DNA of 64,000 nucleotides from Marilutibacter chinensis (GCF_021725675.1 NZ_JAKJPO010000001.1:62001-126000), one strand, 5' to 3'; counted from the first letter of the stretch, positions 1 through 9,380 are shown. Numbers and translations: made by a program. The notes: generated by a model not told the origin, from the letters alone.

Positions 1-250
1 CGACGTGCTGCTGATCTCCGATGGTGGCACCCTGGTGCGCACCCGTGCGGCCGAGATCTCCCAGGTCAGCCGCAACACCCAGGGCGTGACCCTGATGAGG
101 CTGGCGGCGGACGAGTCGCTGCAGGCGGTGGAGCGCCTGGACGCGTCGCTGGAGGTGGATGACGAGTCCGAGGACGGTGCGGCCTCCCTCGTGGAGACCG
201 TTCCTGGAGCCGACGCGAGCGGCCCCGAGCCGGTCGATCCAGCAGGCTGA
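1..250 (+). CDS. gyrA: DNA gyrase subunit A, C-terminal end (partial)
   Basis: This is the last ~82 codons of a gene that enters from the left edge, in the frame beginning at base 2. The peptide reads DVLLISDGGTLVRTRAAEIS followed by a QVSRNTQGVTLMRL stretch. That matches the last beta-pinwheel blade of GyrA, where VRTR..EIS...RNTQGV is highly conserved. An acidic tail of about 40 residues follows (DASLEVDDESEDG), as in other GyrA C termini. GyrA is the breakage-reunion subunit of the supercoiling enzyme gyrase. The catalytic tyrosine and N-terminal domain lie outside the window. A strong terminator follows within 55 bp, so the gene ends its transcription unit here. Confidence 0.93.
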   Translation, partial: DVLLISDGGTLVRTRAAEISQVSRNTQGVTLMRLAADESLQAVERLDASLEVDDESEDGAASLVETVPGADASGPEPVDPAG

Positions 251-300
251 CCGCCGGCGCGACCGCCCACGGTGGCGGTCGCGTTCCGGCCGATTCCGCA

Positions 301-328
301 ACGCCGCCTCCGGGCGGCGTTTTTCTTT
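301..328 (+). terminator. Rho-independent terminator after gyrA
   Basis: A perfect 8-bp stem (ACGCCGCC at 301-308, GGCGGCGT at 313-320) closes a TCCG tetraloop and is followed directly by TTTTCTTT. This is a textbook intrinsic terminator 50 bp past the gyrA stop. A second perfect 9-bp inverted repeat lies just upstream (GCGACCGCC 259-267, GGCGGTCGC 274-282) without a T run; it may assist. Confidence 0.9.
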
Positions 329-442
329 CACCGTCCACCGTCGATGACGTGCGAACCGCCGTTCCGCTCGAACTCTCCATCGCGGCGGCGGGGTCTATAC
401 TCACCCCACGTCATGGAAGCCGCAGCCGAGGGGAGTTCGACG

Positions 443-3400
443 ATGGGGATCAATCGCCTGCACAGTTCCGGGGCCGGCCCGGGCCGGAGCGGTATCCGCC
501 GGGCCGCATCGTTGTCGCTGGCGCTGTTGTTGATGCTGCTGTTCGCGACCGCATGCCAACGCGACCAGGACGGCCAGCTGCCGGCGACCAGCGGAGAGAA
601 GATCCAGGCAGAGAAGACGGCCGTGCAGGCCGGATTCGCGCTGGCCTCGGCCTATCCCGACCATCACGACGAGCAGCTGGCGATCGCGCTGGAGTTCACC
701 CAGCCGCTGGTCGGCTCGCAGGACTTCGATGAGCTGATCGCGGTCGCCAACGACAAGGGCGCGGTGGTGTCCGGCAGCTGGGTGCTCGGCGACGACGGCA
801 AGGTGCTGCGTTTTCCGCACGTGGAGGCGGGCAAGGACTACAAGGTCACGATCAGGGCCGGCCTGACCGCCGCGGCCGGCGACCGGCTCGACGGGGAAGT
901 GGTCAAGACCGTGCATACCGGTCCGCTGGCCCCGGTGGTCGGCTTCGCCTCGCAGGGCAGCGTGCTGCCGGCGCGCGACAGCCGCGGCCTGCCGGTGGTT
1001 TCGGTCAACGTGCCCGAGGTCGACGTCGAGTTCCTGCGCGTGCGCGAGAAGTCGCTGCCGAAGTTCTTCAGCGAGTACCAGCGCGGCGGACGCCGCGGTT
1101 CCTGGGAGCTGGATGCCGACTATGGCGACAACACCCCGCTGGGCGAGCTGGCCGAGTCGGTCTACGTCAACCGCTTCGTGCTCGGCGGCAAGCCCAACGA
1201 GCGCGTGCTGACCTACCTGCCGCTGCAGGACATCAAGGAGCTGCAGGAGCCGGGCCTGTACTTCGCGGTGATGAAGCGCGTCGGCCGCTACAGCGACCAG
1301 TACGAGACCGCGTTCTTCACCGTCAGCGATCTCGGCCTGCATGCGCGTGCGTACAAGGACAAGCTGTTCGTGCACACCGCGTCGCTGGCCAACGGCGCAC
1401 CTGTCAGCGGCACCGGGCTGCGCATCCTCGATGCCAAGGGCGAGCCGGTGCTCAAGGGCGAAACCGACCGCCACGGCAACGCGATGCTCGAGTACCGCCT
1501 CGACGCCGGACACGTGCTGGTCGCCGAGCGCGGCGGCGACGTGTCGATGCTGCCGTTCAACCAGCCGGCGCTCGACCTGTCGGAGTTCGCGGTGTCCGGC
1601 CGGGAACAGGCGTGGTTCGACGTGTTCGCCTGGTCCGGCCGCGATCTCTACCGTCCCGGCGAGACGGTCCGCGTCTCGGCCCTGCTGCGCGACCAGGACG
1701 GCCGGCCGCTGAAGGGCGGTGATGCGGGTGGCACCGGCGGGGCGAAGCAGCCGCTGTACGTACGCTACGTGCAACCCGACGGCAAGATCCTGATCGAGAC
1801 CGCGCTGGCCCCGGACCCGCAGGGGTATGTCCGCCACGAACAGGCGATCCCGGCCGACGCGGCGACCGGTCGCTGGAAGGTCGAGTTCCGCAGCGACCCG
1901 GCCAGCAAGGAGGCGGTGCAGGGCATGACCCTGCGGATCGAGGAGTTCCTCCCCGAGCGGATGAAGCTCGACCTCGACAGCCCGCAGGACGTGCTCAGGC
2001 CCGGCGAGCCTTTCAAGCTCGAGGCGACCGGCGCCTATCTGTACGGCGCGGCGGCGGCCGGCAACCGCTTCACCGCCAAGCTCGCCGTCGCGGTCGACCA
2101 GCATCCGATCGAAGGCCTGCCGGGCTGGTTCTTCGGCGATCCGACCGTGCAGCTGCCGCGCGAGGCGAAGGAGGTCGTCGACGCCAAGCTGGCCGACGAC
2201 GGTACGTTCGCGCAGGACATCGCGCTACCGGCCGAGGCCAAACCCACCACGCCGATCGCGGCGATCGTCTCGGGCAGCCTGTTCGAGACCGGCGGGCGCA
2301 GCGTCAATCGCAGCCTGAAGCGGGTGCTCTGGCCGGCCGACGCACTGGTCGGCGTGCGCCCGCTGTTCGACGACAAGGAGGGCACCGACGCCAACGCCAA
2401 TGCCGGCTTCGAACTCGGCCGCTTCGGCGTCGACGGCAAGCCGCGCCCGGTCAAGGGGCTGCGCGTGACCCTGGTCCGCGAACACCGCGACTACCACTGG
2501 AACTACGACGACGAGGACGGCTGGGACTACGACTTCACCCGCCGATTCGAGGACATCGAGACGCGCGAGGTCGAGGCCGGTGCGACGCCGCTGAAGCTGC
2601 ATTTCCCGGTCGAGTGGGGCGACTACCGGATCGACGTGTTCGACCCGGCCACCCAGCTGACCACGCGTTATCCGTTCACCGCGGGCTGGAGCTGGAACGA
2701 CGACAACCGGGGCCTGGACGCGCGCCCCGACAAGGTCAAGCTGTCGCTGGACAAGACCGGCTACCGCGCCGGCGACACCCTGAGGGTGACCCTGACCCCG
2801 CCGCACGAAGGACGCGGGCTGGTGATGGTCGAAAGCGACCGGATGCTGTTCGTGAAGGGCGTGGAGGTGAAGTCCGGCAGCACCGTCGAGGTCCCGGTGA
2901 CCGAGGATTGGGAGCGCCACGACGTCTACGTGACCGCGCTGGTGTTCCGCGGCGGCAGCGCGCCGAGCAAGGTAACCCCGGCGCGCGCGGTCGGCGTCGC
3001 CCACGTGCCGATGGACCGCAAGGACCGCAAGGTCGCGGTCGGCCTGGTCGCGCCGGAGCTCATGCGTCCGGAGCGGGACATGCCGGTGACCGTCAGCGTG
3101 CCGCAACTGGCCGGCAAGGATGCCTGGGTCACCGTGTCCGCGGTCGACGTCGGCATCCTCAACATCACCCGCTTCCCGGTGCCGGACGCGGCCGCGCACT
3201 TCTTCGCCCAGCGCCGGCTCGGGGTCGACGCCTACGATGTCTACGGCCGGGTGATCGAGAGCTTCGACGGCAGCCTGGCGCGCATCCGCTTCGGCGGCGA
3301 CATGGCGCTGCAGCCGCTCGCACAGGCACGCCGTCCGACCGCGCGGGTGCAGACCGTCGACCTGTTCGCAGGCCCGGTCAAGCTCGACGGCAAGGGCAAT

Positions 3401-5428
3401 GCGCGCATCGCGCTGCCGGTGCCGGACTTCAACGGCACGCTGCGGGTGTCCGCGCTGGTCTATGCGGGTGGGCACTACGGCAGCCACGACCGCGAGACCA
3501 TCGTGCGCGCACCGGTCCTCGCCGAGGCCAGCCTGCCCCGGGTGCTGGCGCCGGGCGATCGCAGCAAGCTCACCCTCGACGTGCAGAACTTCACCGGAAA
3601 GCCGGGCACGTTCAAGGTGCGCGTCGACGGCATCGGTCCGGTCTCGGTCGCCGATGGCGGCCGCAGCGTCGAGCTGAAGGTCGATGGCAAGACCACGCTC
3701 GACTTCCCGCTGACCGCGCGCGAAGGCTACGACGTCGCCCGGGTCCGCGTCCGCGTCGAGGGCAACGGCTACAAGGTCGACCGCAGCTACGACCTGCCCG
3801 TGCGCCCGGCGTGGCCGTCGGTGCTGCGTGCGCGTACCCGGGTGCTCGACGAGCTGGCCGCGATCCAGCTCGACCCGGCGCTGGCCGAGGGGCTGATGCC
3901 CGGTTCGGTGACCGCGCGGCTGTCGGTCAGTGCGCTGCCGCCGATTCCGTTCGCCAGCGCGCTCGAAGGCGCGCTCAAGTATCCGTACGGCTGCGCCGAG
4001 CAGACCACCAGCAAGGGATACGCCGCGCTTGAACTCGACGACGGGACCGCGCGGATGCTCGGCATCGAGGGTCTCGACGCGACCAAGCGCCGCAACCGGA
4101 TGGAGGGTGCGTTCGCACGCCTGGCCGGCATGCAGATCAGCTCGGGCCATTTCTCGATGTGGGGCGACGGCGACTACGTCAACCCGATCATCACGCCCTA
4201 CATCGTCGAGTTCCTGCTCGACGCGCGCGACGCCGGTTTCGCGGTGCCCGACGCGATGCTGCAGAAGGCGCTGAAGGTGCTCAGCGAGGACCTGCTGTCG
4301 GGTGGCCCGCCGTTCTTCGGCTACGATCGCCGCGAACACCTGAAGTTCGCCTACAAGGCCTACGCCGGCTATGCGCTTGCGCGGGTCAACCGCGCGCCGC
4401 TGGGCACGCTGCGGGCGATGTACGACAACGACCGCGACAAGAGCCTGACCGGATTGCCGCTGGTCCACCTCGGGCTGGCGCTGAGCCTGCAGGGCGACAA
4501 GGCCCGCGGTGCCAGGGCGGTTGCAGCGGGCTTCGACCGCGATTCGGCCGCCCGACCGTCATACCTGGGCGATTACGGCAGCCGCCTGCGCGACGACGCG
4601 CTGATGATCGCGCTGGTGCACGAGCACGACCTCGCCCGGCCCGAGTATGACGCGCGCGCGGTCGACCTGGGCCGCGAGCTCGACGCCCGCCGCAACCGCG
4701 GCTGGTTGTGGCTGAGCACGCAGGAACAGGTGGCGCTGGCCCGCCTCGGCAAGGCGTTGATGGCCGACCAGGGCAATCGCGTTTCCGGCGAATGGCGGGT
4801 CGGCGAGGAGACCGCCACTGCCGCGGCCGCCCGCTACATCGGTCGCGACTTCGACCACACGCGGCTGATGTCCGGGATCCGCTTCACGCCGGAGGGCAAG
4901 ACCCCGCTGTACGCCAATCTCGAGGTCGCCGGCGTGCCGCGCGACGCTCCGGCGGCCGACGAGTCGGTGATCAAGGTCACCCGGCGCTGGTACACCACCG
5001 AAGGCAAGCCGTGGAGCGGGGGCACGCTCGAGGAGGGCGACGTACTGATCGCCGCGGTCAGCATCGTCGCCGATCGCGACATGCCCGATGCACTGTTGAC
5101 GGACCTGTTGCCGGCCGGCCTGGAGATCGAGAACTTCAACCTCGGCGATGCCAAGCAGTGGGCCGATGTCGTCGTCGACGGCATCACCCTCAGCGAACGC
5201 GAGGATGCCGCCGAGATCCGTTACGAGGAGTACCGCGACGACCGCTACGTGGCCGCGCTCAAGCTCGACCGCGGCGACACCGACAGGGTGTTCTACATGG
5301 TCCGGGCGGTGACGCCGGGCACGTACGCGGTGCCGCCGTCGCTGGTCGAGGACATGTACCGGCCCGACCTGCGCGGGATCGGTCGCGCGGCGCCGGCGAC
5401 CGTGACCGTGGTGCCGCCGGGCGGCTGA
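443..5428 (+). CDS. Bacterial alpha-2-macroglobulin family lipoprotein (YfhM-like)
   Basis: A 1661-residue periplasmic protease trap and colonization factor of the bacterial alpha-2-macroglobulin family. E. coli YfhM is nearly the same length (about 1650). The start at 443 is chosen because GAGGGGAG lies just upstream and the product then begins with a basic n-region, a leucine-rich segment and a lipobox-like ATAC with Cys38, predicting membrane anchoring. The frame is open upstream to 272 but without a plausible leader. MG-type beta domains fill the first ~1150 residues. The thioester motif CAEQ is intact at residues 1184-1187, inside the PYGCAEQTTSKGY context, so the covalent-trap chemistry should be active. 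pbpC follows on the same strand about 170 bp downstream; this pairing is conserved in many proteobacteria and couples the trap to peptidoglycan repair. Confidence 0.93.
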   Translation: MGINRLHSSGAGPGRSGIRRAASLSLALLLMLLFATACQRDQDGQLPATSGEKIQAEKTAVQAGFALASAYPDHHDEQLAIALEFTQPLVGSQDFDELIAVANDKGAVVSGSWVLGDDGKVLRFPHVEAGKDYKVTIRAGLTAAAGDRLDGEVVKTVHTGPLAPVVGFASQGSVLPARDSRGLPVVSVNVPEVDVEFLRVREKSLPKFFSEYQRGGRRGSWELDADYGDNTPLGELAESVYVNRFVLGGKPNERVLTYLPLQDIKELQEPGLYFAVMKRVGRYSDQYETAFFTVSDLGLHARAYKDKLFVHTASLANGAPVSGTGLRILDAKGEPVLKGETDRHGNAMLEYRLDAGHVLVAERGGDVSMLPFNQPALDLSEFAVSGREQAWFDVFAWSGRDLYRPGETVRVSALLRDQDGRPLKGGDAGGTGGAKQPLYVRYVQPDGKILIETALAPDPQGYVRHEQAIPADAATGRWKVEFRSDPASKEAVQGMTLRIEEFLPERMKLDLDSPQDVLRPGEPFKLEATGAYLYGAAAAGNRFTAKLAVAVDQHPIEGLPGWFFGDPTVQLPREAKEVVDAKLADDGTFAQDIALPAEAKPTTPIAAIVSGSLFETGGRSVNRSLKRVLWPADALVGVRPLFDDKEGTDANANAGFELGRFGVDGKPRPVKGLRVTLVREHRDYHWNYDDEDGWDYDFTRRFEDIETREVEAGATPLKLHFPVEWGDYRIDVFDPATQLTTRYPFTAGWSWNDDNRGLDARPDKVKLSLDKTGYRAGDTLRVTLTPPHEGRGLVMVESDRMLFVKGVEVKSGSTVEVPVTEDWERHDVYVTALVFRGGSAPSKVTPARAVGVAHVPMDRKDRKVAVGLVAPELMRPERDMPVTVSVPQLAGKDAWVTVSAVDVGILNITRFPVPDAAAHFFAQRRLGVDAYDVYGRVIESFDGSLARIRFGGDMALQPLAQARRPTARVQTVDLFAGPVKLDGKGNARIALPVPDFNGTLRVSALVYAGGHYGSHDRETIVRAPVLAEASLPRVLAPGDRSKLTLDVQNFTGKPGTFKVRVDGIGPVSVADGGRSVELKVDGKTTLDFPLTAREGYDVARVRVRVEGNGYKVDRSYDLPVRPAWPSVLRARTRVLDELAAIQLDPALAEGLMPGSVTARLSVSALPPIPFASALEGALKYPYGCAEQTTSKGYAALELDDGTARMLGIEGLDATKRRNRMEGAFARLAGMQISSGHFSMWGDGDYVNPIITPYIVEFLLDARDAGFAVPDAMLQKALKVLSEDLLSGGPPFFGYDRREHLKFAYKAYAGYALARVNRAPLGTLRAMYDNDRDKSLTGLPLVHLGLALSLQGDKARGARAVAAGFDRDSAARPSYLGDYGSRLRDDALMIALVHEHDLARPEYDARAVDLGRELDARRNRGWLWLSTQEQVALARLGKALMADQGNRVSGEWRVGEETATAAAARYIGRDFDHTRLMSGIRFTPEGKTPLYANLEVAGVPRDAPAADESVIKVTRRWYTTEGKPWSGGTLEEGDVLIAAVSIVADRDMPDALLTDLLPAGLEIENFNLGDAKQWADVVVDGITLSEREDAAEIRYEEYRDDRYVAALKLDRGDTDRVFYMVRAVTPGTYAVPPSLVEDMYRPDLRGIGRAAPATVTVVPPGG

Positions 5429-5601
5429 ACGCATCTCCGGCGTCCCTTTGCACCCGGAGGGGGCGCCGGCTCCGCCGTCCACGCAGGTTGAGGCGCGGAA
5501 TCCGGCCGCACGGAGCGGGATCGCCTCCGGCTGCGCCGCCGGCGAGCCGCTTCGGATCTCCCGTGTCGTGACGCGGCCGGGAAGTGCAGAATCCCCAGAC
5601 A

Positions 5602-8004
5602 ATGTCCGCTACCGAGCCTTCCGCAAGCGTGCCCATCGGAGCACCGCCGCCTTCCCGTTGGCGCCGTCGTGGCCTCGCGGCCGCGCTGGCGGCATTGCTG
5701 ACGGCAACGCTGGCGATGCTGCTCGACCTGGCGTTTCCGCTGCCGCTGCCGGATGCGCGCGACGCCGGGGCGGTGGTGGTGGCCGCCGATGGAACCCCGC
5801 TGCGCGCGTTCGCCGACCGCAACGGGATCTGGCGCTATCCGGTCGAGGTCGAAGACGTGTCGCCGCTCTACGTCGACGCCCTGCTCGACTACGAGGACCG
5901 CTGGTTCCGGCATCATCCCGGGATCAATCCGCTGTCGATGCTGCGCGCGACCGGGCAGTGGCTGCGGCACGGGCGGGTCGTCTCGGGCGGCTCGACCCTG
6001 ACCATGCAGGTCGCGCGCATCCTCGACCCGCCGGCCGGTGGCAGCAGAACGCCCTGGGCCAAGCTCCGGCAGATGCTGCGGGCGCTGCAACTGGAAGCGC
6101 ATTTCTCCAAGCGGCAGATCCTGACCCTCTACCTCAACCACGCGCCGTTCGGCGGCACCATCGAAGGCGTCGAGGCGGCCAGCTGGGCCTATCTGGGCAA
6201 GCCGTCGTCGCAGCTGTCGCATGCGGAGGCCGCGCTGCTGGCGGTATTGCCGCAGGCGCCGAGCCGGCTGCGGCCGGACCGCGAGCCCGAAGCCGCGCTT
6301 GCCGCGCGCGACAAGGTGCTCGAGCGGATGGCCACACTGGGACGCTGGAGCCCGGCCGTGGTCGATGACGCCCGGATCGAGACCGTGGTCTCGCGTTCGC
6401 TGGCGCCGCCGCGCCATGCCGCATTGCTGGCGCGGCGCCTGCGCGAGGCGCATCCGCAGGCGCGGCGTATCGCCTCGACTTTGGACATCGACCTCCAGCG
6501 GACCCTGGAGGCGCGCGTCGCCAGCTACTTCTCGGCCTTGCCGGAGCGCACCTCGGCCGCGCTGCTGGTGGTCGACAACGCGACGATGCAGGCCCGCGCC
6601 TATGTCGGTTCGGTCGAGTTCGCCGATGCCGAGCGGCTCGGCCACGTCGACATGGTGCGCGCGTGGCGTTCGCCCGGATCGACGCTGAAGCCCTTCCTGT
6701 ACGGCCTGGCGATCGACGACGGCTTGATCCATTCCGAAAGCCTGCTGGTCGATGCGCCGCAGGCTTTCGGCGATTACCGTCCCGGCAATTTCGATGCCGC
6801 CTTCAACGGACCGGTCAGTGTCGCGACCGCGCTGCGGTTGTCGCTGAACGTGCCGGCGGTCGACGTGCTCGACCGGGTCGGCCCGGTGCGCTTTTCCGCG
6901 CGACTCGCCCATGCCGGCATCGAACTGCACTGGCCGCGTGGCGCCTCGCCGAACCTGTCGATGATCCTCGGCGGTACCGGAGCACGGCTGGAAGACCTGG
7001 TCGGTGCGTATGCCGCGCTCAACCGGGCCGGCCTGGCCGGTCGCGTCCGCTACACCGTCGACGATCCGCAGGCCGAACGGCGGTTGCTGTCGCCGGGGGC
7101 GGCCTGGATCGTGCGCGAGATCCTGGAGACCAATCCGCGGCCGGGCACCGCTGTGGACACCTTCGACTCGAGCCGGCGCGCCCGCGTGGCGTGGAAGACC
7201 GGCACCAGCTACGGGTTCCGCGACGCCTGGGCGCTGGGCTCGACCCGCAGCCACACGGTCGGGGTCTGGGTCGGGCGGCCCGATGGCACCCCGCTGCCCG
7301 GGCAGTACGGCGCGGTGACCGCCTTGCCGCTGCTGTTCGAGGTGATCAACACCCTGCCGCGCCAGCGCGGCGATGCGGCGGCGTCGCCGCCGCCGGCCGG
7401 GGTGGCCCAGGTCGGGGTCTGCTGGCCGCTGGGGCTGCCGCCGGACCCGGCCGCACCCGGGCTATGCCAGCAGGAGCGCAAGGCCTGGACGCTGCAGGGT
7501 GTGGTGCCGCCGACCTTCGCCGAACGCGGTGCGCGCCTGTGGAACGCCGGCGTGGTCAGCTTCGATGTCGATGCACACAGTGGTGCGCGGCTGTCGGCCG
7601 AGTGCGGTCGCCCGCATCAGCGCCGCCCGGTCCGGCTCGCCCGCTGGCCGGCACTGGCGTCGCCGTGGCTGACGCGTGCGCAACGCGATGCCTCGCGGTT
7701 GCCGCCGCTGGCGGCCGACTGCGTCGACGACGGACGCGAGGGTGGGGAGGCGTTGAGCATCGAAGGCATCAACGACCGCGCCACGCTCGCGGCCGCGCCA
7801 GGCGGCCGCCGTGGGCTGCGGCTGTTCGTGCGCGCGGTCGGCAGCGATGCGCGGATCCGCTGGCTGCTGGACGGTCGCCTGATCGGCGAATCGGAGGGCA
7901 GCGGCCGTTTCGAGCACGACTTCGGTGAACCCGGTACGCATACGCTGACCGCGCTGGCCGATACCGGCGCCTGGGCGAGCGTCGATTTCCGCGTGCTGCA
8001 GTAG
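5602..8004 (+). CDS. pbpC: Penicillin-binding protein 1C, bifunctional transglycosylase/transpeptidase
   Basis: A class A PBP of the 1C type, 800 residues. A single N-terminal membrane anchor follows a basic patch (RWRRRGLAAALAALL). The GT51 glycosyltransferase domain shows EDRWFRHHPG from Glu98 and GGSTLTMQ at 129-136. The transpeptidase domain has the SxxK nucleophile Ser360 (STLK), SLN at 414-416 and KTG at 532-534. The C-terminal ~90 residues look like the BiPBP_C domain typical of PBP1C. ATG 5602 was chosen over GTG 5584, six codons upstream; neither has a convincing Shine-Dalgarno site, so the start is uncertain. Its neighbour is the alpha-2-macroglobulin gene, the usual genomic partner. 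Confidence 0.93.
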   Translation: MSATEPSASVPIGAPPPSRWRRRGLAAALAALLTATLAMLLDLAFPLPLPDARDAGAVVVAADGTPLRAFADRNGIWRYPVEVEDVSPLYVDALLDYEDRWFRHHPGINPLSMLRATGQWLRHGRVVSGGSTLTMQVARILDPPAGGSRTPWAKLRQMLRALQLEAHFSKRQILTLYLNHAPFGGTIEGVEAASWAYLGKPSSQLSHAEAALLAVLPQAPSRLRPDREPEAALAARDKVLERMATLGRWSPAVVDDARIETVVSRSLAPPRHAALLARRLREAHPQARRIASTLDIDLQRTLEARVASYFSALPERTSAALLVVDNATMQARAYVGSVEFADAERLGHVDMVRAWRSPGSTLKPFLYGLAIDDGLIHSESLLVDAPQAFGDYRPGNFDAAFNGPVSVATALRLSLNVPAVDVLDRVGPVRFSARLAHAGIELHWPRGASPNLSMILGGTGARLEDLVGAYAALNRAGLAGRVRYTVDDPQAERRLLSPGAAWIVREILETNPRPGTAVDTFDSSRRARVAWKTGTSYGFRDAWALGSTRSHTVGVWVGRPDGTPLPGQYGAVTALPLLFEVINTLPRQRGDAAASPPPAGVAQVGVCWPLGLPPDPAAPGLCQQERKAWTLQGVVPPTFAERGARLWNAGVVSFDVDAHSGARLSAECGRPHQRRPVRLARWPALASPWLTRAQRDASRLPPLAADCVDDGREGGEALSIEGINDRATLAAAPGGRRGLRLFVRAVGSDARIRWLLDGRLIGESEGSGRFEHDFGEPGTHTLTALADTGAWASVDFRVLQ

Positions 8005-8015
8005 GAGACCCTCGG

Positions 8016-8096
8016 CCACGGATCAACGCGGATGTACGCGGATAAACCTTGAATGGCTTTATCCGTATTTATCCGTGTGATCCGTGTGATCCGTGG
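8016..8096. repeat. Interspersed palindromic repeat, family A, copy 1 (convergent junction)
   Basis: The left arm CCACGGATCAACGCGGATG.. (8016-8046) is the imperfect reverse complement of the right arm (8058-8096), with an 11-bp centre. The right arm is built of tandem GATCCGTGT units. It fills the gap between the convergent stops of pbpC and the peroxiredoxin gene. Related copies lie at 38703-38791 and 48434-48554. Bidirectional termination is a plausible role but is not shown. Confidence 0.8.
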
Positions 8097-8118
8097 CTGA
8101 TATCCGGACCGCGTGTGC

Positions 8119-8598
8119 TTATGACAACTGCTCGAGCACGTGTTCCGCCGAGGACACCTTGAACTCGCCCGGCGCCTCGACCCAGAGCTGCTTGACAACG
8201 CCGTCCTCCGCGTACAGCGCGAAACGCTTGGCGCGCAAGCCCATCCCATAGGCGGTGGCGTCCAGCTGCAGGCCCAGCGCCTTGGTGAACTCGCCGTTGC
8301 CGTCGGCGAGCATGTGCAGCCCGGCCGGCACGTGCTGGGCCTGCGCCCAGGCCTGCATCACGAACGGGTCGTTGACCGACAGACAGGCGACGTCCACGTC
8401 CTTGGCGCGGAACGCGTCGAACTGCTCGACGAAGCCCGGCAGGTGACGTTCGGAGCAGGTCGGCGTGAACGCACCGGGGACCGCGAACAGCACCACCTTC
8501 CTGCCGGTGAACAGGGTGGCCGAGTCGACCGGTTCGATGCTGTCGCCGACCTGCTGCAGCAGGGCGTCGGGAAGGGGGTCGCCGATCTGGATGCTCAT
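8119..8598 (-). CDS. Peroxiredoxin, Prx5 type
   Basis: A 159-residue thiol peroxidase that reduces hydrogen peroxide and organic hydroperoxides in the cytoplasm. The peroxidatic cysteine is Cys48 in the PGAFTPTCSERHLPGF motif that defines the Prx5/AhpC-TSA subgroup. The length equals the usual ~160 residues. There is no glutaredoxin extension, so glutaredoxin or thioredoxin would have to be supplied in trans. The start at 8598 gives MSIQIGDPLPDA, which aligns with family N termini; the frame is open further upstream but without typical sequence. The gene is monocistronic, convergent with pbpC and divergent from hsp20. Confidence 0.93.
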   Translation of the reverse strand: MSIQIGDPLPDALLQQVGDSIEPVDSATLFTGRKVVLFAVPGAFTPTCSERHLPGFVEQFDAFRAKDVDVACLSVNDPFVMQAWAQAQHVPAGLHMLADGNGEFTKALGLQLDATAYGMGLRAKRFALYAEDGVVKQLWVEAPGEFKVSSAEHVLEQLS

Positions 8599-8696
8599 GC
8601 GGGATCTCCGTGGGGGAAGCGCGTAGTGTAGGCCTTCCGGCTTCAGCCAGAGAGGGGCGTCCATGCGTGGCGCATCGCCCGGAAGCGTCCGCGTGG

Positions 8697-8724
8697 CTTG
8701 AAATCGGCGCGCCGGCACCCATCT
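8697..8724 (+). promoter_or_regulatory. Predicted sigma-32 (heat-shock) promoter for hsp20
   Basis: CTTGAAA at 8697-8703, a 14-bp spacer, then CCCATCT at 8718-8724. This is close to the E. coli sigma-32 consensus CTTGAAA-N14-CCCCATNT. It lies about 70 bp before the hsp20 start. Confidence 0.75.
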
Positions 8725-8795
8725 CGCCGACATGGCCGGGGCGGCTGCGCGCCGGTCCGGCCGCGTGCGAACCAACCTGAAACTGGAGTATCGAC

Positions 8796-9248
8796 ATGAA
8801 CATCGTCCGTTACCGCCAGTGGCCCGGCCCTGGCGCTTTGCAGGAAGAGATCAAGCAGGTCTTCGACCGTTTCTTCGACAATGGCGACGCCGACGAATCG
8901 TCGGTGGTGACCAGCCAATGGGTGCCGCGCGTCGACGTCAAGGAAGAGGCCGACCGCTTCGTGCTGTACGCCGACCTTCCGGGGATCGACCCGGCGGACA
9001 TCGAGGTGCAGATGGACAAGGGCATCCTGACCATCAAGGGCGAGCGCCGCAGCGAGAGCACCACCGAAACCGAGCGCTTCTCGCGGATCGAGCGCTACTA
9101 TGGCAGCTTCCACCGCCGCTTCGCGCTGCCGGACAGCGCCGATCCCGACGGGATCGCCGCCAACGGGCGCAACGGCGTGCTGGAAATCGTGATTCCGAAG
9201 AAGCCCGAGACGACGCCCCGCCGCATCCAGGTCGGCAAGCCCGGCTGA
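8796..9248 (+). CDS. Small heat-shock protein, Hsp20/alpha-crystallin family
   Basis: A 150-residue ATP-independent holdase. An N-terminal region of ~40 residues is followed by the alpha-crystallin domain, roughly 43-135, with the signatures VPRVDVKEEADRFVLYADLPG, ILTIKGERR and NGVLEIVIPKK. The C-terminal tail has the usual basic residues. The start is the ATG at 8796, with CTGGAG as ribosome-binding site. A sigma-32-like promoter lies upstream. The next gene, 132 bp downstream, is a DnaJ-type co-chaperone, so the two probably form a heat-induced pair that hands clients to DnaK. Confidence 0.95.
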   Translation: MNIVRYRQWPGPGALQEEIKQVFDRFFDNGDADESSVVTSQWVPRVDVKEEADRFVLYADLPGIDPADIEVQMDKGILTIKGERRSESTTETERFSRIERYYGSFHRRFALPDSADPDGIAANGRNGVLEIVIPKKPETTPRRIQVGKPG

Positions 9249-9380
9249 CCGCACGACGGCCGGGGGAGGTGGGCCCTCCTTCGGACACACTGCCAACCGC
9301 GGCCGGCGGCCATCCGCCGGCCGTTGTCCACGTCGCCCCGGTACGTCCGCCGTCGTTTCCTCCGTGACCAGGAGCCCCGG

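Noticed and set aside
401..2104. A 567-codon minus-strand frame under the alpha-2-macroglobulin gene (and a 747-codon one at 2225-4468)
   Set aside because: Low-complexity composition dictated by codon bias of the plus-strand gene; no conserved motif and no ribosome-binding site.
5435..5459. CTCCGG...CCGGAG inverted repeat after the alpha-2-macroglobulin gene as a terminator
   Set aside because: The stem is six pairs with a 13-base loop and no U tract; too weak to call in a GC-rich background.
8016..8096. A minus-strand peptide-like stretch (ITRITRINTD-type) suggesting a repeat protein
   Set aside because: It is a translation of the palindromic repeat itself, without a start site or conserved reading frame across the other copies.
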